From assembly GCF_003853705.1 (NCBI RefSeq), contig NZ_QTQI01000006.1:124001-188000 (forward strand): a stretch of 64,000 bases of DNA, written 5' to 3'. This document shows positions 57,486-64,000 of this stretch, piece after piece (within the stretch, counting starts at the first letter, position 1; every line of letters begins with the position of its first letter). Source of the DNA: Burkholderia sp. Bp8992. Lineage in GTDB: Bacteria; Pseudomonadota; Gammaproteobacteria; Burkholderiales; Burkholderiaceae. The notes under the pieces were generated by a model. That model saw only the letters and a list, made by a program, of their open reading frames with translations. It was not told where the DNA came from and did no database searches. The position numbers were made by a program, and so were the translations under genes.

Positions 57486-58034
57486 ATGAAAACCGTGGGC
57501 GATAAACTCGAAGCTTTCACCGTCGTAGCCGCGAAGCCGGGCTTCAACAATCACGAGGAAAACGGCCAGTCGGCATTCGAGACCGTCACCGAAGCGTCGT
57601 TCCCGGGCAAGTGGAAGATCATCTACTTCTATCCGAAGGATTTCACGTTCGTGTGCCCGACGGAAATCGTTGAATTCGCGAAGCTCACGAAGCAGTTCGA
57701 AGAGCGCGATGCCGTCCTGCTCGGCGGCAGCTCGGACAACGAATTCGTCAAGCTCGCATGGCGCCGTGAACACAAGGACCTCGACAAGCTGAACCACTAC
57801 TCGTTCGGCGACGTCAAGGGCGAGCTGATCGACCAGCTCGGCGTGCGCGACAAGGAAGCCGGCGTGGCCCTGCGTGCAACGTTCATCGTTGATCCGGACA
57901 ACACGATCCAGCACGTTTCGGTGAACAACCTGAACGTCGGCCGCAGCCCGGAAGAAGTCCTGCGCATTCTGGACGGCCTGCAAACGGACGAACTGTGCCC
58001 GTGCAACCGCGCAGTCGGCGGCGCAACGCTGTAA
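57486..58034 (+). CDS. ahpC: Alkyl hydroperoxide reductase subunit C (peroxiredoxin)
   Basis: The 182-residue peroxiredoxin reduces organic peroxides and H2O2. The peroxidatic Cys57 is in FTFVCPTEI. The C terminus has Cys171 and Cys173 (ELCPCNRA), the arrangement of AhpD-dependent enzymes, and ahpD follows directly. An AGGAG ribosome site precedes the ATG. A hairpin terminator between ahpC and ahpD would make more ahpC than ahpD message. Confidence 0.96.
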   Translation: MKTVGDKLEAFTVVAAKPGFNNHEENGQSAFETVTEASFPGKWKIIYFYPKDFTFVCPTEIVEFAKLTKQFEERDAVLLGGSSDNEFVKLAWRREHKDLDKLNHYSFGDVKGELIDQLGVRDKEAGVALRATFIVDPDNTIQHVSVNNLNVGRSPEEVLRILDGLQTDELCPCNRAVGGATL

Positions 58035-58049
58035 GCGTAGCAATGCACG

Positions 58050-58087
58050 AAGCCCGCGGCGCACGTCCTGCCTGCGGGCTTTTTTAA
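58050..58087 (+). terminator. Attenuator-like terminator between ahpC and ahpD
   Basis: AAGCCCGC/GCGGGCTT stem with U6 lies 16 bases after the ahpC stop. Since ahpD has no clear promoter of its own, partial read-through is likely. Confidence 0.75.
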
Positions 58088-58110
58088 CGGCCAACCCATA
58101 GGAGATATCA

Positions 58111-58638
58111 ATGGAATTCATCGACTCGATTAAGGCACGCATCCCCGACTACGCGAAGGACATTCGCCTGAACCTCGATGGCACGATCTCGCGCTCGTCG
58201 CTCGAAGGCACCGACGCGGTCGGCGTAGCGCTGGCGGCTGCGATCGCGGCGAAGAGCACGGTGCTCATCAAGACGATCCGCGAAGCCGGCGTCCTGTCGC
58301 CCGAAGAGACGAACGCCGTGCTGACGGCGGCCGCGCTGATGGGGATGAACAACACCTGGTATCCGTATGTCGAGATGGCCGACGACGCCGACCTGAAGAC
58401 GCAGCGCGCCGAACTGCGGATGGGCGCGTATGCGACGCACGGCGGCGTCGACAAGCGCAAGTTCGAGATGTACGCGCTCGCCGCGTCGATCGTCGGCAAG
58501 TGCCACTTCTGCGTGAAGTCGCACTATGCGCTGCTGAAAAACGAGCAAGGGATGACCGTCACGCAGCTGCGCGACGTCGGCCGCATCGCATCGGTGATCA
58601 ACGCCGCCGCGCAAGTGATCGCCGCCGAAGGCGAATAA
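58111..58638 (+). CDS. ahpD: Alkylhydroperoxidase AhpD
   Basis: The 175-residue helical enzyme has the AhpD thiol centre Cys131-x-x-Cys134 with His138 (KCHFCVKSHYALL). AhpD regenerates AhpC using a lipoylated partner in mycobacteria and has weak peroxidase activity itself. A GGAGATATC ribosome site is present. It pairs with the AhpC C-terminal cysteines upstream. Confidence 0.95.
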   Translation: MEFIDSIKARIPDYAKDIRLNLDGTISRSSLEGTDAVGVALAAAIAAKSTVLIKTIREAGVLSPEETNAVLTAAALMGMNNTWYPYVEMADDADLKTQRAELRMGAYATHGGVDKRKFEMYALAASIVGKCHFCVKSHYALLKNEQGMTVTQLRDVGRIASVINAAAQVIAAEGE

Positions 58639-58696
58639 GCGGTTGCTGCACCGCTCGACCGGCAGCGATGCCGGAAGCGGCGCCCGCTTCAAACGA

Positions 58697-58728
58697 AAAT
58701 GCCACGCTCATGCGTGGCATTTTTCATT
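58697..58728. terminator. Terminator between ahpD and ispF
   Basis: AATGCCACGC/GCGTGGCATT forms a perfect stem with AAAA before and TTTTT after. It serves both convergent units. Confidence 0.8.
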
Positions 58729-58775
58729 TCCGCGGGACGGCGTACGGCGCGCACCGCGCGCGCCGCCAGCCGCCG

Positions 58776-59261
58776 TCAGCCGCCCTGCTTCACCAGCAGC
58801 GCGGCGGCCTGCGCCTCGATGCCTTCGCCGCGGCCGAGGTAGCCGAGCTTCTCGTTGGTCTTCGCCTTCACGTTGACGCGCTCGAGCGGCAGCCCGAGAT
58901 CCGCCGCGATGTTCGCGCGCATCCCGTCGATGTGCGGCGCGAGCTTCGGCGCCTGGGCGATCACCGTGCTGTCGACGTTCTGGATCGTGAAGCCGGCCGC
59001 CTTCACGCGCTCGGCGCATGCGCGCAGCAGCACGCGGCTGTCCGCGCCCTTGAACGCCGCGTCCGTGTCGGAGAAATGGCGGCCGATGTCGCCGAGCGCC
59101 GCCGCGCCGAACAGCGCGTCGGTGATCGCGTGCAGCAGCACGTCCGCGTCCGAGTGGCCGAGCAGGCCGCGCTCGTACGGAATCGTCACGCCGCCGATGA
59201 TGAGGGGGCGCCCTTCGACGAGCTGGTGCACGTCGTAGCCTTGTCCGATTCTGAAATCCAT
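58776..59261 (-). CDS. ispF: 2-C-methyl-D-erythritol 2,4-cyclodiphosphate synthase
   Basis: The 161-residue MEP-pathway enzyme cyclises CDP-ME-2-phosphate. Zinc ligands are Asp10 and His12 (GQGYDVHQL) with His36 in [32 protein letters not shown] closes the active site. It follows ispD by 28 bases on the same strand, the common order. Confidence 0.96.
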   Translation of the reverse strand: MDFRIGQGYDVHQLVEGRPLIIGGVTIPYERGLLGHSDADVLLHAITDALFGAAALGDIGRHFSDTDAAFKGADSRVLLRACAERVKAAGFTIQNVDSTVIAQAPKLAPHIDGMRANIAADLGLPLERVNVKAKTNEKLGYLGRGEGIEAQAAALLVKQGG

Positions 59262-59289
59262 GCGTGTTCCGATTGAGATGGGGTGAAAA

Positions 59290-60000
59290 TCAGGAAGCGT
59301 TCGCGGGGCGCGCGAGGATCGCTTCCGCGAGCGCGAAATCTTCCGGGTACGTGACCTTGAAATTGCGCAGGCTGCCCTGCACGACGCGCGGCGTGTGGCC
59401 CGCCCATTCGATCGCGCTGGCTTCGTCGGTCAGGTCGTGGCCTTCGCGCTGCGCGCGCAGGATCGCCTCGCGCAGCATGCCGATGCGGAACATCTGCGGC
59501 GTCTGCGCCTGCCACAGCGCGTCGCGCGACTCCGTGCGCGCGATCGCGTCGCCGCCGGCCGGCACGCGCTTGAGCGTATCGGCCACCGGCAGCGCGACGA
59601 TGCCGCCGACCGGGTCGTCCTTCAGCGTCGTGACGAGCGTGCGGATCAGCGCCGGCGTGATGCCGGGGCGCGCCGCGTCGTGCACGAGCACCCAGTCCTG
59701 GTCGGTCGCGCCGAATTCGGCCAGCTCGAGCAGCCCGTTCAGCACCGACGCCTGCCGCGAGCCGCCGCCGCAACGGCGCACCGCGAAGCGCAGGCCCGCG
59801 AAGCGGCGCGCGTCGAAATGGGAATCGTCGGGCGCGAGTACGACGAGCGTCTGCGCGAACTCGCTGCACGCGTCGAACGCCGCGAGCGTGTAGTGCAGCA
59901 GCGCGCGGCCGGCCAGCGTGCGATATTGCTTCGGCACGGCCGAGCCGGAACGGCTGCCGGTGCCGGCACAGGGAATCAGGGCGAAAAGTCGGGGAGTCAC
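59290..60000 (-). CDS. ispD: 2-C-methyl-D-erythritol 4-phosphate cytidylyltransferase
   Basis: The 236-residue enzyme joins CTP and MEP to CDP-ME. It has the nucleotide loop [17 protein letters not shown] at the N terminus, [10 protein letters not shown] near residue 115 and a C-terminal [12 protein letters not shown] block. It is divergent from mfd with about 107 bases between starts. Confidence 0.95.
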   Translation of the reverse strand: MTPRLFALIPCAGTGSRSGSAVPKQYRTLAGRALLHYTLAAFDACSEFAQTLVVLAPDDSHFDARRFAGLRFAVRRCGGGSRQASVLNGLLELAEFGATDQDWVLVHDAARPGITPALIRTLVTTLKDDPVGGIVALPVADTLKRVPAGGDAIARTESRDALWQAQTPQMFRIGMLREAILRAQREGHDLTDEASAIEWAGHTPRVVQGSLRNFKVTYPEDFALAEAILARPANAS

Positions 60001-60040
60001 GAAGGGAAACGCCGGAAAGATGAAATCGAGAAGCGGATTT

Positions 60041-60046
60041 TATAAT
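60041..60046 (+). promoter_or_regulatory. Putative mfd -10 box
   Basis: A perfect TATAAT lies 61 bases before the mfd ATG. The AT-rich patch TTTTATAATA could also serve ispD on the other strand. No good -35 hexamer is visible. Confidence 0.45.
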
Positions 60047-60107
60047 AGGTCTTTCGTCTCGACCGGCGCACCGCGATGCGCCCGTGCACGCCACCCCTGT
60101 CGTCCCT

Positions 60108-63100
60108 ATGCCAGATAACGCTTCCACCCCGTCCGCCTCGCCTGTTGCGCGCGTCAAACCCGGCCAGCGCTTCACCTTCGACGGCACGCACGGCTCCGCC
60201 GACGCGCTCGCCATCGCCCGTTATCTCGCCGACAACCGCCAGGACGTGCCGCTCCTCGCGGTGATCTGTGCGAACGCGGTCGACGCGCAACGGCTGTCGC
60301 AGGAAATCCGCTACTTTTCGCCCGATGCGCGCGTGCGCCTGCTGCCGGACTGGGAAACGCTGCCGTACGACACGTTCTCGCCGCACCAGGACCTCGTGTC
60401 CGAGCGGCTCGCCACGCTGCACGATCTCGGCGAAGGCCGTTGCGACATCCTGCTCGTGCCCGCGACCACCGCGCTGTACCGGATGCCGCCCGCATCGTTC
60501 ATGGCCGCGTACACGTTCGCGTTCGCGCAGGGCGAGCGGCTCGACGAGGCGAAGCTGAAGGCGCAATTGACGCTGGCCGGCTACGAGCACGTGAGCCAGG
60601 TCGTGCGGCCCGGCGAATACTGCGTACGCGGCTCGCTGATCGACCTGTACCCGATGGGCTCGCCGCTGCCGTACCGGATCGACCTGTTCGACGACCAGGT
60701 CGACTCGATCCGCGCGTTCGATCCCGACACGCAGCGCAGCCTCTACCCGGTGCGCGACGTGCGCCTGCTGCCCGGCCGCGAGTTCCCGTTCGACGAAGCC
60801 GCGCGCACGGCCTTCCGCAGCCGCTGGCGCGAAACTTTCGAAGGCGACCCGAGCCGCGCGCCGATCTACAAGGACATCGGCAACGGCGTGCCGTCGGCCG
60901 GCATCGAGTACTACCTGCCGCTGTTCTTCGACGAAACGGCCACGCTGTTCCACTACCTGCCGCAAGACGCGCACCTCGTGTTCACCGGCGATCTCGAGGC
61001 GTCGATCCGGCGCTTCACCGCCGACACGAAGCAGCGTCACGCGTTCCTCGCGCACGATCGCGAGCGGCCGATCCTCGAGCCGCAGCGGCTGTTCCTGTCC
61101 GACGAGGATTTCTTCGCGTTCGCGAAGCCGTTCGCGCGCGTCGTGCTGCCCGCGCAGCCGGCCGGCGGCTGGGCGACCGCGTTACCGGAACTCACCGTCG
61201 ACCGCCATGCGGACGATCCGCTGGCGTCGCTGCGCACGTTCGTCGAATCGTCGGGCAAGCGCGTGCTGCTGACGGTCGAATCGGCCGGCCGCCGCGAGAC
61301 GATCCTGCAACTGCTCGCCGAACATCACCTGCGCCCCGCGTCGAACGACCACTTCGCCGGCTGGCTCGCGAGCGACGAACGCTTCGCGCTCGGCGTCGCG
61401 CCGCTCGCCAACGGCTTCGCGGTGCCGGGCGAAGGCTATGCGCTCGTCACCGAAACCGAGCTGTACGGCGCGCTCGGCCGCCGCGCGGGCCGCCGGCGGC
61501 AGGAACAGGCGAGCAACGTCGACGCGATGGTGCGCGACCTGTCGGAGCTGAAGGTCGGCGACCCGGTCGTCCATGCCCAGCACGGCATCGGCCGCTACAT
61601 GGGCCTCGTGTCGATGGATCTCGGCGAAGGCGAGACCGAATTCCTGCATCTCGAATACGCGGGCGACAGCAAACTCTACGTGCCCGTCGCGCAACTGCAC
61701 GTGATCTCGCGCTACAGCGGCGCCGATCCCGACAGCGCGCCGCTGCACGCGCTCGGCTCCGGCCAGTGGGAGCGTGCGAAGCGCAAGGCCGCGCAGCAGA
61801 TCCGCGACACGGCCGCCGAACTGCTGAACCTGTACGCGCGCCGCGCGGCCCGCGAAGGCCACGCGTTCTCGCTCGACCCGCGCGATTACGTGAAATTCGC
61901 GGAAAGCTTCGGCTTCGAGGAAACGCCCGACCAGGCCGCGGCGATCGCGGCCGTGATCGGCGACATGACGAGCGGCAAGCCGATGGACCGCCTCGTGTGC
62001 GGCGACGTCGGCTTCGGCAAGACCGAGGTCGCGCTGCGCGCGGCGTTCATCGCAGTGCTGGGCGGCAAGCAGGTCGCGCTGCTGTCGCCGACCACGCTGC
62101 TCGCCGAGCAGCACACGCAGACCTTCGCCGACCGCTTCGCGGACTGGCCGGTGCGGATCGTCGAGCTGTCGCGCTTCAAGACCGCGAAGGAAGTGAACGC
62201 GGCGATCGCGCAGATCAACGAAGGCAGCGTCGACATCGTGATCGGCACGCACAAGCTGCTGTCGTCGGACGTGCAGTTCAAGCGGCTCGGCCTCGTGATC
62301 ATCGACGAGGAACACCGCTTCGGCGTGCGCCAGAAGGAAGCGCTGAAGGCGCTGCGCGCGGAGGTCGACGTGCTGACGCTCACCGCGACGCCGATCCCGC
62401 GCACGCTCGGGATGGCGCTCGAAGGGCTGCGCGACTTCTCGGTGATCGCGACCGCGCCGCAGAAGCGGCTCGCGATCAAGACCTTCGTGCGGCGCGAGGA
62501 GGAAAGCGTGATCCGCGAGGCGATGCTGCGCGAGCTGAAGCGCGGCGGCCAGGTGTATTTCCTGCACAACGAGGTCGAGACGATCGAGAACCGCAAGGCG
62601 ATGCTCGAGGCGCTCGTGCCCGAGGCCCGCATCGTGATCGCGCACGGCCAGATGCACGAGCGCGAACTCGAACGCGTGATGCGCGATTTCGTCGCGCAGC
62701 GCGCGAACGTGCTGCTGTGCACGACCATCATCGAGACCGGCATCGACGTGCCGAGCGCGAACACGATCATCATGCACCGCGCGGACAAGTTCGGCCTCGC
62801 GCAGCTGCACCAGCTGCGCGGCCGTGTCGGCCGCTCGCACCACCAGGCCTATGCGTACCTGCTGGTCCACGATCCGCAGTCGCTCACCAAGCAGGCGCAG
62901 CGCCGGCTCGAGGCGATCCAGCAGATGGAGGAACTCGGTTCGGGCTTCTATCTCGCGATGCACGACCTCGAGATCCGCGGCACCGGCGAAGTGCTCGGCG
63001 ACAAGCAGTCGGGCGAGATCCACGAGATCGGCTTCCAGCTCTACACGGACATGCTGAACGACGCGGTGAAGGCGCTGAAGAACGGCAAGGAGCCCGACCT

Positions 63101-63578
63101 CACCGCCCCGCTCGCCGCGACGACGGAAATCAACCTGCATGCGCCCGCGATCCTGCCGGCCGACTACTGCGCGGACGTGCAGGAGCGGCTGTCGCTGTAC
63201 AAGCGGCTCGCGAACTGCGAGCACGGCGAGGCGATCGACGGCATCCAGGAGGAACTGATCGACCGCTTCGGCAAGCTGCCGCCGCAGGCGCATGCACTCG
63301 TCGAGACACACCGGCTGCGGATCGCCGCGAAGCCGCTCGGCATCGTGAAGATCGATGCGAGCGAAGTCGCGATCGGGCTGCAGTTCGAGCCGAATCCGCC
63401 GATCGATCCGATGCGGATCATCGACATGGTGCAGAAGCATCGCCACATCAAGCTCGCGGGGCAGGACAAGCTGCGCATCGAGACGCGCTCGCCCGATCTC
63501 GCGATCCGCGTGTCGACGATCAAGGAAACGCTGCGCGCGCTCGGCCCGAAACAGGGCGCGGCCGCCGCGGCGCGCTGA
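60108..63578 (+). CDS. mfd: Transcription-repair coupling factor
   Basis: The 1156-residue Mfd displaces stalled RNA polymerase and recruits UvrA. N-terminal UvrB-like part (residues 25-480) has QRLSQEIRYF and GEYCVRGSLIDLYP. An RNA-polymerase-binding CarD-like domain follows (VGDPVVHAQHGIGRYMGL). The RecG-like motor has Walker A GDVGFGKTE, DEEH box IIDEEHRFGVRQ and LTATPIPRTLGMAL. A C-terminal TRCF domain follows. I chose the ATG at 60108 (MPDNASTPSASP); a GTG at 60084 is also in frame. Confidence 0.95.
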   Translation: MPDNASTPSASPVARVKPGQRFTFDGTHGSADALAIARYLADNRQDVPLLAVICANAVDAQRLSQEIRYFSPDARVRLLPDWETLPYDTFSPHQDLVSERLATLHDLGEGRCDILLVPATTALYRMPPASFMAAYTFAFAQGERLDEAKLKAQLTLAGYEHVSQVVRPGEYCVRGSLIDLYPMGSPLPYRIDLFDDQVDSIRAFDPDTQRSLYPVRDVRLLPGREFPFDEAARTAFRSRWRETFEGDPSRAPIYKDIGNGVPSAGIEYYLPLFFDETATLFHYLPQDAHLVFTGDLEASIRRFTADTKQRHAFLAHDRERPILEPQRLFLSDEDFFAFAKPFARVVLPAQPAGGWATALPELTVDRHADDPLASLRTFVESSGKRVLLTVESAGRRETILQLLAEHHLRPASNDHFAGWLASDERFALGVAPLANGFAVPGEGYALVTETELYGALGRRAGRRRQEQASNVDAMVRDLSELKVGDPVVHAQHGIGRYMGLVSMDLGEGETEFLHLEYAGDSKLYVPVAQLHVISRYSGADPDSAPLHALGSGQWERAKRKAAQQIRDTAAELLNLYARRAAREGHAFSLDPRDYVKFAESFGFEETPDQAAAIAAVIGDMTSGKPMDRLVCGDVGFGKTEVALRAAFIAVLGGKQVALLSPTTLLAEQHTQTFADRFADWPVRIVELSRFKTAKEVNAAIAQINEGSVDIVIGTHKLLSSDVQFKRLGLVIIDEEHRFGVRQKEALKALRAEVDVLTLTATPIPRTLGMALEGLRDFSVIATAPQKRLAIKTFVRREEESVIREAMLRELKRGGQVYFLHNEVETIENRKAMLEALVPEARIVIAHGQMHERELERVMRDFVAQRANVLLCTTIIETGIDVPSANTIIMHRADKFGLAQLHQLRGRVGRSHHQAYAYLLVHDPQSLTKQAQRRLEAIQQMEELGSGFYLAMHDLEIRGTGEVLGDKQSGEIHEIGFQLYTDMLNDAVKALKNGKEPDLTAPLAATTEINLHAPAILPADYCADVQERLSLYKRLANCEHGEAIDGIQEELIDRFGKLPPQAHALVETHRLRIAAKPLGIVKIDASEVAIGLQFEPNPPIDPMRIIDMVQKHRHIKLAGQDKLRIETRSPDLAIRVSTIKETLRALGPKQGAAAAAR

Positions 63579-63683
63579 CGCGATACCGACGGGCGCGACG
63601 TTGCTGCACCGCATCGCGCCCGACGAAGGCGGGCCGGCGCGTTTTTGAGTATGATTTTCCCATTCATCCGACGGAGTTTTGCC

Positions 63684-64000
63684 ATGTCCACTCTCGACGC
63701 GACGGCGCCGTCCGCCGCAACCCGGGGCGACGAATCGCTCGTCAGCCTGCCGTGGGTCAAGCAACTGGTGTCGATGGACACGACGAGCCGCGTGCCGAAC
63801 CTCGGCCTGATCGAAACGGTGCGCGACGCACTCGCCGCGAAAGGCATCGCGTCGACGATCACGCATGATCCGCGCGAAGGCTGGGCAAACCTGTTCGCGA
63901 CCGTGCCCGCGCACGACGGCTCGACCAACGGCGGCATCGTGCTGTCGGGGCATACCGACGTCGTGCCGGTCGACGGCCAGCAATGGGACAGCAACCCGTT
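63684..64000 (+). CDS. argE: Acetylornithine deacetylase, ArgE/DapE M20 family (5' part)
   Basis: The first 105 residues are present and the rest lies beyond the window. They show the ArgE start (LPWVKQLVSMDTTSRVPN, GLIETVRDALAAKGI) and the metal-binding block LSGHTDVVPVDGQQW, whose His is a zinc ligand. The enzyme would remove the acetyl group from N-acetylornithine in arginine synthesis. An ACGGAG ribosome site is present. ArgE versus DapE is judged from the N terminus and remains slightly open. Confidence 0.82.
   Translation, partial: MSTLDATAPSAATRGDESLVSLPWVKQLVSMDTTSRVPNLGLIETVRDALAAKGIASTITHDPREGWANLFATVPAHDGSTNGGIVLSGHTDVVPVDGQQWDSNP

Noticed and set aside
61182-63983. Long open frame antisense to mfd
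   Set aside because: Arg/Ala/Val-rich shadow of the mfd frame with no recognisable domain.

Overview
The window is high-GC beta-proteobacterial DNA, most consistent with chromosome 1 of a Burkholderia cepacia complex species. The evidence is the gene order tig-clpP-clpX-lon-tRNA-Val-tRNA-Asp-ppiD, Burkholderia-type porin, ompR/envZ, ahpC/ahpD and mfd/ispD/ispF neighbourhoods, GTG starts and strong GC bias. This is inferred from content; no search was run.

Positions 1-7.5 kb are accessory and decayed. They hold the edge of an AT-richer multi-pass membrane protein, a frameshifted P2-type baseplate gpV gene fused to the start of a terminase-small-subunit-like gene, an unknown lipoprotein with a Pro/Ala/Ser/Gly-rich tail, a DnaJ-type zinc-finger protein, an integrase N-terminal fragment, a Na/Pi-permease-like chimera and a DUF925-type nucleotidyltransferase-like gene. 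This looks like the scar of a P2-like prophage or island that has mostly been deleted.

From 7.5 to 21.4 kb the genes are conserved: a glycosidase-like lipoprotein, a membrane GGDEF protein, a beta-oxidation cluster (acyl-CoA synthetase, FadB-type multienzyme, thiolase) with nicotinamidase between the last two, selO, msrB, yciB, a BolA-like gene and a periplasmic parvulin. From 21.4 to 34.5 kb come a frameshifted GNAT gene behind purL, a DadA-type oxidase, nnr, pgi, ybbA-like/tesA with overlapping start codons, and ppiD. From 34.5 to 41.4 kb is the proteostasis block (tig, clpP, clpX, lon) with tRNA-Val and tRNA-Asp. Just downstream of tRNA-Asp lies a 106-nt element that rebuilds the tRNA-Asp acceptor stem and CCA end around a non-tRNA core.

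From 41.8 to 50.4 kb are glycerate kinase, a MarR regulator, a ketopantoate-reductase-type gene and a LuxR regulator divergent from a porin-MFS-deacetylase operon, plus small membrane or secreted proteins. From 50.5 to 64 kb are tRNA-Leu, a squalene/phytoene-synthase-like protein with altered catalytic motifs, a DUF1501/DUF1800 pair, ompR/envZ, ahpC/ahpD behind a probable OxyR-type promoter, ispF/ispD, mfd and the start of argE. No CRISPR array, rRNA or complete insertion sequence was seen. The most unusual items are the tRNA-Asp-like element (34639-34744), the terminase/gpV fusion, the permease chimera, the (CG)6 frameshift in the GNAT gene and the squalene-synthase homologue without its first Asp-rich motif.
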